From UBA11400 sp964473555 (lineage in GTDB: Bacteria; Bacteroidota; Rhodothermia; Balneolales; HLUCCA01), in contig CAYYPL010000010.1 of NCBI GenBank assembly GCA_964473555.1, positions 1-64,000 on the forward strand: a DNA stretch of 64,000 nucleotides. The letters run 5' to 3'. A program made the position numbers and the translations under genes. The notes under the pieces were generated by a model. The model saw nothing but the letters and a program-made list of their open reading frames with translations, made no database searches and was not told the origin of the DNA. Below are positions 34,007 through 42,695 of this stretch, piece by piece (within the stretch, counting starts at the first letter, position 1; every line of letters begins with the position of its first letter).

Positions 34007-35420
34007 GATACAGATAATGGAGTGTCTGTTTAGTGGTGTGGGTCCATTCAGTTGGGACAAACCTTTCTTTGATCAAGGCTTCCTTTTCTTTCAGCCAGGC
34101 AGGATCGTTCATGCAGCGCTGCACCTTGGCCACCAGCTCATAGACATTAAAGGGATCGATAAATTCGGGCAGGTCACTGATCTCTGGAATACTGGTCGCA
34201 TGGGATGCAATACACACTTTGCCATAGGCCAGACTTTCGGCCACGGGGAGTCCCCAGCCTTCATAAAAAGAGGGATAAATGGTCGCCTTGCAGTGCTGGT
34301 AATACCATTTCAGGTCATGATCGGATACATCGCTGAGTAGGTGTACGTGTCCCTGTACCTCCACATCTCTGCTGATCTCATCAATAAGATTGGCCACAAT
34401 AGGGTGGGGCAGACCGATAAAAACCAGATCCGGGCACTGTTCACGATCCTTTTCCAGCATGATTCTCCAGGCATCGTAAGCGAGGCGCTGATTTTTGCGC
34501 ACGTGAAAGGTGCACACAAAGATGAAAAAAGGTCGTTTCGGGATGAAAGAGGGGGTATCATCCGGGCTTACTGATCTGCTACCGCCTCCCGATTTTGATA
34601 CATCCAACACGTCACCCAGTCGGACTACGCGTACCTCGGGAGGAGTAATCTTACGCAGCGCACAGTATCGGTGGATCTCCTGTTTGGTATACTCGGAGAT
34701 GGCAAGAAGCAAACTGGCATGCTGGAAGACTTCGTTGACCCATACGTCAAATTGAATGGACTCATTTTGAGTCACATAGTGTGGTTTCAGCGAAGGAATC
34801 ATATCGTAGATCATCCTGACGATAAAATATCCTTGTTTATTGAGCGAATACAGGGCTTCGTTGTGCCGCTTGATGCCCCAGGAGGCACTCAGCGAGATCA
34901 ATATCGTTTGCGTTCCCTGTTCTTTAGAAAAAGCAGGGGCAGGAAAACCGCACGGGGATGTTTGCAGCCTGTCTTTATCCGCTCGACGAGGTAATGTTGA
35001 TTTCAGTATGTTGATCGTGTTTCTGCTCAGCGTTTTACCCGAACGAATGAAGTCCAGCAAGCTTTCATAAGCTGCTTTAGACAGAGGATGTTTTGCAGCA
35101 CGACTTCGGATGCGATCCACTCTTCTCATTGAAGTATCTTTTCCCTGAGTGGCATCCTGAAGTGCAGCTTCCTCCTGGGTGCGTATCAGATATCGTCGGA
35201 CCTGGATAGGAAGTTCAGCCAGTTCCACTTTCTCAAAGCGGAATGATCTGGAATTAAACCACACCAGTTCAGGTTCAATGCCCAGTTCGTGGAAACCGTT
35301 GAGCACAAAGGCGATGGTGCGCTGGATTCCGGTGAGGTACGGGTATCTCCATCCCATCAGATCCGTTACGTCGTACCAGATCGTGGAGTCGTTCAAGTTT
35401 TTTGCGCCAGTCATGTTCAT
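33984..35420 (-). CDS. Glycosyltransferase family 4-like with long N-terminal domain
   Basis: A 478-residue GT-B protein. It begins with YDVTDLMGWRYPYLTGIQRTI, typical of a GT4 group that modifies capsule glycans. The donor domain has FIFVCTFHVRKNQRLAYDAW and IYPSFYEGWGLPVAESLAYGKVCIASHATSIPEI with the Glu pair of the E-x7-E motif. It overlaps the FkbM gene upstream by ATGA. Confidence 0.87.
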   Translation of the reverse strand: MNMTGAKNLNDSTIWYDVTDLMGWRYPYLTGIQRTIAFVLNGFHELGIEPELVWFNSRSFRFEKVELAELPIQVRRYLIRTQEEAALQDATQGKDTSMRRVDRIRSRAAKHPLSKAAYESLLDFIRSGKTLSRNTINILKSTLPRRADKDRLQTSPCGFPAPAFSKEQGTQTILISLSASWGIKRHNEALYSLNKQGYFIVRMIYDMIPSLKPHYVTQNESIQFDVWVNEVFQHASLLLAISEYTKQEIHRYCALRKITPPEVRVVRLGDVLDVSKSGGGSRSVSPDDTPSFIPKRPFFIFVCTFHVRKNQRLAYDAWRIMLEKDREQCPDLVFIGLPHPIVANLIDEISRDVEVQGHVHLLSDVSDHDLKWYYQHCKATIYPSFYEGWGLPVAESLAYGKVCIASHATSIPEISDLPEFIDPFNVYELVAKVQRCMNDPAWLKEKEALIKERFVPTEWTHTTKQTLHYLYHDLLSLP

Positions 35421-36202
35421 GAATCAGGTAGTAAACGTTTTTTTATCAGTTGAAACAGGCGCTTTCTCAGTCGGACCTGCTCTTTTCCATTCATTCCGTG
35501 GGTGGGATGTAATTTGAAGTTGTCGAGCACACAGGCTGGATAGGATAAGCGATCCTTCAACTCGGGACTTTCCTGGCGGTAGTAGAAGCGATTGAGTCCG
35601 TCAAATAATCCGAACAGGTAGCCACTGCCGAGTAGCAGGTCTTCGAATTCATCCCATACGGGAACCGCGTAATGGCCGTAATGCAGCTCGAGGACTGGTG
35701 CAACGGATTCGATCAGAATCACCTTTGGACGAAAGGTTTGGAAATCTGCTCCCTGCAGTACCTCTTTTTCTGCGCCTTCCACGTCGATTTTCAAAAATTC
35801 AATGGTCTCAAATCCATACGTCTGTACAACCTGATTCAACGTGGTCATAGGTTTTACCGATGGGGTTCCCGAGAATCCCAGACTATGCAAGGTATCCGAT
35901 GGCGGGGGAGTTTTCATCGTGGATAATCCGGTCCGTTCGATTTCGAAAAAAGGCACCTCGCCCTGGGTAGCGCCGACCAGCACGTTCAGATTGACGTCCC
36001 GGGGACGATCCTGAACCAGTTTGTTCCAGTAAGAGGTCATGGGCTCGATATTGATTCCCGACCAACCCTTCTCGTAAAAATATTTGGTAACGGAACCATT
36101 TACTGGATGTTCCGCTCCAACGTCAATGTACCTGCCTGTTGGTAGGTCATGAAATAAACGGTTCAGGACTACATCTTCGAAGTTTTGGGAGTAGGAGATC
36201 AT
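35417..36202 (-). CDS. FkbM-family methyltransferase
   Basis: A 261-residue protein. It starts MISYSQNFEDVVLNRLF, common to short FkbM proteins of glycan loci, followed by RYIDVGAEHP (motif I near residue 24), GINIEPMTSYWNKL, and IEFLKIDVEGAEKEVLQG (near 135). A sugar O-methyltransferase is the likely role. Nine bases separate it from the upstream dehydratase gene. Confidence 0.9.
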   Translation of the reverse strand: MISYSQNFEDVVLNRLFHDLPTGRYIDVGAEHPVNGSVTKYFYEKGWSGINIEPMTSYWNKLVQDRPRDVNLNVLVGATQGEVPFFEIERTGLSTMKTPPPSDTLHSLGFSGTPSVKPMTTLNQVVQTYGFETIEFLKIDVEGAEKEVLQGADFQTFRPKVILIESVAPVLELHYGHYAVPVWDEFEDLLLGSGYLFGLFDGLNRFYYRQESPELKDRLSYPACVLDNFKLHPTHGMNGKEQVRLRKRLFQLIKKRLLPDS

Positions 36203-36211
36203 TTTTCCATT

Positions 36212-37210
36212 TTAGGAGTGGGAAGTGAGAAGTGGGGAGTGGGGAGTGGGGAGTGGGGAGAGATAGGCTTCGATGAGCAGGGGGACGATCTGGGGCATGG
36301 TCAAGGTTGCTTTCCATCCCAGCTCACGATGTGCTTTCGAGGCATCACCGATGTTTCCGTGGATTTCATTCGGACGAAAAAGAGACCGATCAATGACTAC
36401 ATGATCTTCCCAGTTCAGTTTCAGATGCTCAAAGGTGTACCGCACAAAGTCCTGAAGGCTGTACTGGGTACCGGTGGCAATGACATAGTCCCGAGCCTGG
36501 GGCTGCTGCACCATCAGCCACATAGCCTGGACATACTCCGGGGCCCATCCCCAGTCCCGCTTTACCGATAGATCCCCAAGTACCAGTTTCTCGCTGGACC
36601 CTTTAGATATACGGCAGGCTGCTGCGATGATTTTCTTGGTTACGAACCGCTCCGGACGTAGGGGCGACTCGTGATTGAAAAGAATCCCGGTGCAGGCATA
36701 CAGTCCATAGGATTCCCGGTAATTTTTGGTCAACCAATAAGCCGCGAGTTTCGCGATGGCGTACGGCGATGTGGGTGCGAACGGATGGGACTCGTCGGCT
36801 GGACGGTCGGTTACATTCCCGAAACACTCGCCGGATCCGGCGTTGTAAATCCGGCTCTGGTGTCCGGTGAAGCGTACCGCCTCCAACACATTAGTGATAC
36901 CGTCTATGTGACTGTGCAAGGTTTCCAGGGGCTGGGAAAACGAGAGCCCAACGGAACTTTGTCCTGCCAGGTGATAGATCTCGTCGGGACGCACCCCGGC
37001 AACGGTCTTGATCACGCTGGCCAGGTCGTGCGTCGACATACTTGTGAGCTCCACCTCGCCCGAGATTCCCAACGTGGCCAGATGTGGATAGGAGGCAAGC
37101 TGATGGTCACGAGAGGTTCCTACAACCCGGTACCCTTTATCCAGTAATAAGTTAGACAAATACGCGGCGTCTTGTCCCGTTATCCCTACAATAAGTGCCG
37201 TTTTTTTCAT
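36212..37210 (-). CDS. gmd: GDP-mannose 4,6-dehydratase-like SDR enzyme with repeat-encoded C-terminus
   Basis: A 332-residue short-chain dehydratase. The NAD-binding loop is GITGQDAAYL (residues 9-18), SGECFGN carries the catalytic Ser/Glu region, YAIAK gives Tyr-x3-Lys, and VKRDWGWAPEYVQAMW matches GMD. It should convert GDP-mannose to GDP-4-keto-6-deoxymannose, the entry to fucose, rhamnose or perosamine; no GDP-fucose synthase is in the window. The last 16 residues, SPLPTPH then SPLLTSH, are read from a heptamer array, so 21 bp give a 7-residue repeat. Confidence 0.87.
   Translation of the reverse strand: MKKTALIVGITGQDAAYLSNLLLDKGYRVVGTSRDHQLASYPHLATLGISGEVELTSMSTHDLASVIKTVAGVRPDEIYHLAGQSSVGLSFSQPLETLHSHIDGITNVLEAVRFTGHQSRIYNAGSGECFGNVTDRPADESHPFAPTSPYAIAKLAAYWLTKNYRESYGLYACTGILFNHESPLRPERFVTKKIIAAACRISKGSSEKLVLGDLSVKRDWGWAPEYVQAMWLMVQQPQARDYVIATGTQYSLQDFVRYTFEHLKLNWEDHVVIDRSLFRPNEIHGNIGDASKAHRELGWKATLTMPQIVPLLIEAYLSPLPTPHSPLLTSHS
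36215..36263. repeat. Heptamer array at the gmd 3' end
   Basis: Seven 7-bp words in phase, mainly GGAGTGG on the plus strand, lie between the gmd stop (36212-36214) and its body. On the coding strand they give the C-terminal peptide of the dehydratase. A copy-number change would shift the frame of only the last residues. Confidence 0.88.
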
Positions 37211-37437
37211 GGCATGAAGTTAGAGACAAATAATGTAAGTATGCAAGTGTTCAAATTGGACCAGACTTCACGATCAAGCACCACGCAATTGGTGTCAAAT
37301 GGATCGTATTTCAGCGGATTCGGGTAAAAGAGTCAGGTTAACCCGCACATTTCTTAAGGTTGTTGTCTTACCATTATACCGTTTTTGTGTATATTGGCGC
37401 CGTTAATGTCATTTTCAATCCAAAGTGTTATCTGCTG

Positions 37438-38691
37438 ATGCATACTCTTTACGATGGACTCTCGCCGGAGCTTAAGCTTTTGGTGCTGGCGATGCGCCAC
37501 GTTACACGAAACGGGGGTAGACTGGATTTCCGATCGATGGATTCCAAATCCGATCCAGTTTCCAACACATCCGAAACACGTCTGGATCCAAATCTCGGGC
37601 AGGATCTGGCACAGATTCCACAAGTAGACCCCAAGGTCCTGTTCACAATGGCTGCAAAACATCGCATGCGTCCCGTTTTACTCGAATTTAACCGCCATGC
37701 AGGATTCCTGTCCTCATCCGATCGCACTCGATTCGAAGCCCTGCAGATGGTTCAGGCACGCCAGAGCCTTGCCCAAGTACATGCGCTGCAGCAGGTTATT
37801 GATGAACTTTCGAAGCACGGGATAGACCTCATTCCCATGAAGGGTAATCTGCTCGTACAGGAGATTTACGGGAACCACCAGCTCCGTGAAATGGGCGACA
37901 TCGATGTGTTGCTTCGTCGCGAACAGGTCATCGATGCGGTTCAGGTACTCAAACGATTGGGTTATGCGCTACGTCCGGATGCGTTTCCACAAGCGGACCG
38001 CTACCAGGATGAGCTGGTGCACCAGCTGGTTAACAGTCCGTACCAATCCGAGTTGCCCTTGTCAAATGGTGGATTCAGCCTCGATGTGCACTGGGGTATT
38101 GCCCAGCCTCACTTTGGATTACCTCTCGACACCATGGGACTCTTCGCCCGGGCCGAAAAACGCACATTTTTTGGAGCTGCGGCACTGATCCCGAGCCTGA
38201 CCGACACCTGGTGGATGACTATGATTCATCACGGAGGTAAGGAATTCTGGAAAAATCTGCGCCATCTACTCGAACTGGAGCTCTTTGAACAGCATGTGGC
38301 CGCCGGAAATCTGGATTCTGAGCAAGTACGACATCGGCTTGCCCGTGAATCGCATCTGGCCGACACCCTGGCTATGGGAAAGGCACTAGTCACGGAACTC
38401 ATCGACGGACGCCAGGCACTTTCAGCGAAACACCGAAAGCGGGTACAGCGTCACTTGATTCCACTTTGGCACTCAGATATCGTACGCAACGCCCGGGATT
38501 ACTGGTTTCACGAGATTCCAATGCGCTGGTACAGTCGTCCGTCGATTAGGAAACAAGTCAAGATGGTGCCTGATGTAATCAGAATGAAGATCGATACAGG
38601 TCGACATTTGCGGTATCCGGAACCGTTCGGGACGACTTTTATTCTTAATAAAACCATTCAATTAGTCGGCAGGCTCATACGCTCGGAATAA
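37438..38691 (+). CDS. Nucleotidyltransferase family protein (NTP_transf_5-like)
   Basis: About 417 residues from ATG 37438; an in-frame ATG at 37360 lies in the probable promoter zone. VLQQVIDELSKHGIDLIPMKGNLL leads to EIYGNHQLREMGDIDVLL (Asp154 and Asp156), the signature of this family, which is common in polysaccharide loci. Its substrate is not known. It faces away from gmd across a 227-bp gap that should hold both promoters. Confidence 0.82.
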   Translation: MHTLYDGLSPELKLLVLAMRHVTRNGGRLDFRSMDSKSDPVSNTSETRLDPNLGQDLAQIPQVDPKVLFTMAAKHRMRPVLLEFNRHAGFLSSSDRTRFEALQMVQARQSLAQVHALQQVIDELSKHGIDLIPMKGNLLVQEIYGNHQLREMGDIDVLLRREQVIDAVQVLKRLGYALRPDAFPQADRYQDELVHQLVNSPYQSELPLSNGGFSLDVHWGIAQPHFGLPLDTMGLFARAEKRTFFGAAALIPSLTDTWWMTMIHHGGKEFWKNLRHLLELELFEQHVAAGNLDSEQVRHRLARESHLADTLAMGKALVTELIDGRQALSAKHRKRVQRHLIPLWHSDIVRNARDYWFHEIPMRWYSRPSIRKQVKMVPDVIRMKIDTGRHLRYPEPFGTTFILNKTIQLVGRLIRSE

Positions 38692-38744
38692 GATGCTCCT
38701 TCACAAATAATTGCACGATGAAACAGTGGATGACTGGCAGGTTT

Positions 38745-39563
38745 ATGAAAAACGAAATCAAGTTTTATTACACATTACTTAAATCTCTTCTGCTCAGCTT
38801 GATACGACCTGGCTTATGGAAAGGAAGAAAACTGGATTTCATGATTATCGGAGCTCAAAAATCCGGAACCACTGCCTTGGATTCCTATCTTCGGTTTCAT
38901 CCGGATGTTGGATTGCCATTCAAGAAAGAGCTGCATCATTTCAACAATGAGCGTATTTGCAGACTTCCTGAGTCAATAAGAAACACGTTTTACCATCAAT
39001 TTTTCCCTGATTTTGCCAATCCGGATAAACGTTTAGGTGAGTCCACGCCTAATTATATGATGTATCCCCACTATATGGACCGCATCCACGCCTATCATCC
39101 GGCGCTCAAGCTGATTGTCATTCTCCGGGATCCGGTATCGCGGGCCTATAGCCACTGGAATATGCAGCGGGACAATGGGATAGAGCATCGCTCGTTCGAA
39201 GGCGCTGTTATGATGAATTTGATCGATATCAAAAATGAAATCCCGACAGATTATCGCTTCACTTATCTACAACGCGGCGAATATGCCCGGCAACTCAAAT
39301 ACATCAACAATCTATTCCCTCGCGAACAGGTTTTAGTGCTCTTTCAGCAGGATTTGCGTGCTCATCCACTCGACACGATGAATCGGATCACCCAATTTTT
39401 AGTTGTGAGTCCATTTAAACGGATCGCGTCTAGGCATGTGAATCAAAGGAAGTATCCGAAGCCGATGTCAGAATCTATAAAACAAAAACTCAAAGATCAT
39501 TTTTTACCCCACATAGAGGAACTCGAGGAATTTTTGGGCAAAGATCTGTCCCATTGGAAGTAA
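38745..39563 (+). CDS. Sulfotransferase, array copy A
   Basis: About 272 residues from ATG 38745, which aligns with the starts of copies B and C; ATGs at 38718 and 38730 lie upstream. FMIIGAQKSGTTALDSYLRFHP is the 5'-phosphosulfate loop, ELHHFNN follows, and VILRDPVSRAYSHWNMQRD is the 3'-phosphate site, as in the N-deacetylase/N-sulfotransferase-like group. The last 40 codons are almost identical to copy B, which suggests recent exchange. Confidence 0.9.
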   Translation: MKNEIKFYYTLLKSLLLSLIRPGLWKGRKLDFMIIGAQKSGTTALDSYLRFHPDVGLPFKKELHHFNNERICRLPESIRNTFYHQFFPDFANPDKRLGESTPNYMMYPHYMDRIHAYHPALKLIVILRDPVSRAYSHWNMQRDNGIEHRSFEGAVMMNLIDIKNEIPTDYRFTYLQRGEYARQLKYINNLFPREQVLVLFQQDLRAHPLDTMNRITQFLVVSPFKRIASRHVNQRKYPKPMSESIKQKLKDHFLPHIEELEEFLGKDLSHWK

Positions 39564-39607
39564 GGTAACCACTCACAGAACACTTTGGAGAACGTGTGGT
39601 CAGGACA

Positions 39608-39691
39608 TCAGCCAGGTGAAGATGTGCCACCTGCGCACAACGAATCAAACAGTTCGATATCTTTTTTAGAGTAGGATTCAATGAATTTAAT
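39608..39691 (-). pseudogene. Remnant 3' end of a Sulfotransfer_2 gene
   Basis: The minus strand encodes IKFIESYSKKDIELFDSLCAGG and a stop, closely matching the C-termini of the genes at 40775 (SYYKEDIELFVSMCSG) and 42696 (SYYKEDIELFESLCAS). The frame is cut off at the sequence AATTTA, which also stands upstream of the intact copy near 41623. A deletion between the two AATTTA sites of an ancestral unit explains this. Confidence 0.8.
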
Positions 39692-40005
39692 GTCACACTA
39701 TTCCTTCAAAAAATACAGCTTGATTGCCCTATTTTGAAACTGAACATGTTTAAACTAGGATATAATCTAATGTATGCTCTAAGTATCCATTGATCCGGCA
39801 TTTGAAAGTTGAACGAGTATATGTAGATCTAAGATTCTAGTCCTCTGATTATTCATTACCGGAAAAAGATGAACATTAATAAACCATCATGAAAAGCCTT
39901 TTAAAATTTTATTATCACTTAATTAAATCACTCTTAATGCGAGTAATACATCCAGAGTTGGCAAGTGGAAGAAAACTGGATTTTATCATCATTGGAGCGC
40001 AGAAG
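39684..40005. repeat. Direct repeat, first copy (upstream region plus 5' end of sulfotransferase)
   Basis: About 320 bp that recur nearly unchanged at 41623-41942, some 1.94 kb away. It includes 195 bp of leader with a GTTTAAAC palindrome-like site and the first 40 codons of the sulfotransferase. It marks the edge of a tandemly duplicated two-gene unit. The leader probably carries the promoter of both copies. Confidence 0.88.
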
Positions 40006-40707
40006 TCTGGAACCAGTGCGTTGGATGCATACCTGCGGTTTCATCCGGAAATCGGATTGCCGGTAGTCAAAGAACTGCATCATTTCAACAATGAGCGTAT
40101 TTGTAGACTTCCTGAGTCAATGAGAAACACGTATTACCATCAATTTTTCCCTGATTTTGCCAATCCGGATAAACTACTGGGCGAAAACACGCCCAAATAC
40201 ATGGTGAAGCCCTTGTTCATGGACCGCATCCGTGCCTATAATCCGGCGCTCAAGCTTATTGTGATACTCCGGGATCCGGTATCGCGGGCATACAGCCACT
40301 GGAATGTGCATCGGGATCGAGGTCTGGAGCGTCGCTCGTTCGAGCAGGTCGTACAGAAGAATCTTCTTGAAATTCAGCAAAAATTGGTCCCAGATCAGCG
40401 GTTAAATTACCTGCAACGCGGCGAATATGCCCGACAACTGAAATACATCAACTCTCTATTCCCTCGCGAACAGGTTTTGGTGCTGTTTCAGCAGGATTTA
40501 CTTAGCAGTCCTTTGGACACAATGAATCAGGTTACCCAATTTCTGGGTATGAGTCCATTTAAACGGTTAACACCAGTGGCAGTGTATCGTCGGGAGTATC
40601 CCGAGCCGATGTCAGAATCCATCAAACAAAAACTCAAAGATCATTTTTTACCCCACATAGAGGAACTCGAGGAATTTTTGGGAAAAGATTTGTCCCACTG
40701 GAAGTGA
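39889..40707 (+). CDS. Sulfotransferase, array copy B
   Basis: A 272-residue paralog of copy A. FIIIGAQKSGTSALDAYLRFHP and VILRDPVSRAYSHWNVHRD are the two PAPS sites. The first 40 codons and the leader match copy C, while the middle and the last 40 codons match copy A, so the gene is a mosaic. The convergent neighbour at 40775 is on the minus strand. Confidence 0.9.
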   Translation: MKSLLKFYYHLIKSLLMRVIHPELASGRKLDFIIIGAQKSGTSALDAYLRFHPEIGLPVVKELHHFNNERICRLPESMRNTYYHQFFPDFANPDKLLGENTPKYMVKPLFMDRIRAYNPALKLIVILRDPVSRAYSHWNVHRDRGLERRSFEQVVQKNLLEIQQKLVPDQRLNYLQRGEYARQLKYINSLFPREQVLVLFQQDLLSSPLDTMNQVTQFLGMSPFKRLTPVAVYRREYPEPMSESIKQKLKDHFLPHIEELEEFLGKDLSHWK

Positions 40708-40774
40708 AACGCGTACTACTTCGCGATTCAGACAGTTAGATTTAACAGTTTGACTTGACAGTTTGACTTGAAGG

Positions 40775-41605
40775 TCAGCTTTTTGTGGAGGTGTCGCCTG
40801 AACACATCGACACAAACAGTTCGATGTCTTCTTTATAGTAGGATTCAATGCACTGCCGAACCTTTGGACTTAAATAGTTAGTGTATGCATTGGATGAGGG
40901 TACTTTGGTTACATTTTTGTATAACTCACGTAGCTGGTATGGAAAAACCGGACTCAACAGCCTCCGAATCGGTTTGGTGGCACTATCTATCCACTTCAAC
41001 ATCCCATTTCTGTACAATTCGGACCGGTTTTCGATCTGATTATCACCGGATTCACTTGGAATCGGTCTCTCGATACCGGTTTTTTCTTTGATGGTGTTGA
41101 AAAATTGATCCAGATGATGCAGACAAAACACGTGTTTCACGATACGTTCGTCGTTCAGAAAGATATAATCGACCTGTCGCTGGAAATGGATGTAGTTATG
41201 GGGAAGCTGATGAGGGGAGTTGGGCAAAGTAGATAGATAGGCAACCACATTCTCTATTTCAGAGGTAATTTCAGAATCGGAGAAAAGACGTGTAGCCTGA
41301 TTATTTCTCAATAAATCCATTCTCATCTTTTGCTGTACCGAAGAAAAAAAACGATCGAATGGGTTACGGACTAAAGCAAACGACTCGAAACTACAGACTT
41401 GCCCAAAGCTTTCTGGATATAACTCTCTAAGCGTTAACAGAGGTATGTGGTTATGGTCAATAATGCCGTGGGTAGGAGTTTTTCTGATAATTCTGGAATC
41501 TATTTGTATCCATTGATTGTATGCTTCGAGTACGGTTCTGACCGAAGATCCGGCACATTTAGGAATATGGACGAATACAAAGCGGTGAGCTTCGTTGATT
41601 ATCAT
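40775..41605 (-). CDS. Sulfotransferase family 2, array copy 1
   Basis: A 276-residue protein. RFVFVHIPKCAGSSVRTVLEAY is the PAPS loop and FALVRNPFDRFFSSVQQKM the second site (near 77), as in Sulfotransfer_2 enzymes of the chondroitin/dermatan type. It is convergent with copy B and separated from it by 67 bp that also recur after copy C. It likely acts on a different hydroxyl or sugar from copy B. Confidence 0.88.
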   Translation of the reverse strand: MIINEAHRFVFVHIPKCAGSSVRTVLEAYNQWIQIDSRIIRKTPTHGIIDHNHIPLLTLRELYPESFGQVCSFESFALVRNPFDRFFSSVQQKMRMDLLRNNQATRLFSDSEITSEIENVVAYLSTLPNSPHQLPHNYIHFQRQVDYIFLNDERIVKHVFCLHHLDQFFNTIKEKTGIERPIPSESGDNQIENRSELYRNGMLKWIDSATKPIRRLLSPVFPYQLRELYKNVTKVPSSNAYTNYLSPKVRQCIESYYKEDIELFVSMCSGDTSTKS

Positions 41606-41622
41606 ATTTCATTGTATTTTAA

Positions 41623-41942
41623 TTTACTGTCACACTATTCCTTCAAAATATACAGCTTGATTGCCCTATTTTGAAACTGAACATGTTTAAACTAGGGTAT
41701 AATCTAATGTATGATCTAAGTACACATTGATCCGGCATTTGAAAGTTGAACGAGTATATGTAGATCTAAGATTCTAGTCCTCTGATTATTCATTACCGGA
41801 AAAAGATGAACATTAATAAACCATCATGAAAAGCCTTTTAAAATTTTATTATCACTTAATTAAATCACTCTTAATGCGAGTAATGCATCCAGAGTTGTCA
41901 AGTGGAAGAAAACTGGATTTTATGATCATTGGAATGCAGAAG
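41623..41942. repeat. Direct repeat, second copy
   Basis: The second copy of the leader and 5' coding repeat, about 1.94 kb after the first. It begins about 20 bp upstream of the minus-strand sulfotransferase gene start and runs into copy C. Confidence 0.88.
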
Positions 41943-42641
41943 TCAGGAACTACCGCATTGGATTCTTATCTGCGGTTTCATCCGGCAATTGGGCTCCCCC
42001 CACACAAGATGATCGATTTTTTCAATAACAAACGACTGTTCCGACTCCCTGCCCGACTCAGGGAAATCTACTACCATAACCATTTCCCTGATTACAAAAA
42101 TCCGGACAAACTATTGGGTGAAACACCTTATTACATCACAGAACCCTTGTTTTTGGATCGTATGCATACCTACAATTCACGACTCAAACTCATTGTGATT
42201 CTCCGGGATCCAGTTTCGAGGGCATACAGCCACTGGAATATGCAGCGGGAACGAGGTCTGGAGCATCGCTCGTTCGAGCAAGCTGTCCTTGAGTCCATGG
42301 ATCAACTAAAAAGCGGTTTAAAACCTGAACCCCGATTCAATTACGTGCAACTGGGTCAATATGCCACGACTTTGAAATATCTAACTACCTTATTCCCACG
42401 CGAACAGGTTTTGGTGCTGTTTCAGCAGGATTTGCGCACCAATCCACTCGACACGATGAATCGGATCACCCAATTTTTGGGTGTGAGTCCATTCAAGCGG
42501 CTCACGGCGAAGGAGGTGCATCGTCGGGAGTATCCCGAGCCGATGTCCGATTCCATCAAAAAGGAGCTCAAAGCCCATTATTTACCACATATCGAAGAGC
42601 TTGAGGAGTTTTTGGGAATAGATCTGTCCAAATGGAAGTGA
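41826..42641 (+). CDS. Sulfotransferase, array copy C
   Basis: A 271-residue paralog of A and B. FMIIGMQKSGTTALDSYLRFHP and VILRDPVSRAYSHWNMQRE are the PAPS sites. The acceptor-facing middle (HKMIDFFNNKRLFRLPARLREIYYHN) differs from the ELHHFNNERIC version of A and B, so the specificity may have diverged. The downstream 60 bp match those after copy B. Confidence 0.9.
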   Translation: MKSLLKFYYHLIKSLLMRVMHPELSSGRKLDFMIIGMQKSGTTALDSYLRFHPAIGLPPHKMIDFFNNKRLFRLPARLREIYYHNHFPDYKNPDKLLGETPYYITEPLFLDRMHTYNSRLKLIVILRDPVSRAYSHWNMQRERGLEHRSFEQAVLESMDQLKSGLKPEPRFNYVQLGQYATTLKYLTTLFPREQVLVLFQQDLRTNPLDTMNRITQFLGVSPFKRLTAKEVHRREYPEPMSDSIKKELKAHYLPHIEELEEFLGIDLSKWK

Positions 42642-42695
42642 AACGCGTACTACCTGGCGATTCAGGCAGTTCGATTTGACAGTTAGACTTGAAAG

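Noticed and set aside
36185..36571. Plus-strand 128-codon open frame across the heptamer array and gmd
   Set aside because: It runs antisense to the well-supported gmd gene and its start lies in repeats.
39490..39696. Minus-strand 68-codon frame as a gene
   Set aside because: A different frame of the same stretch gives the conserved C-terminus of a Sulfotransfer_2 protein, so this frame is a shadow of the remnant.
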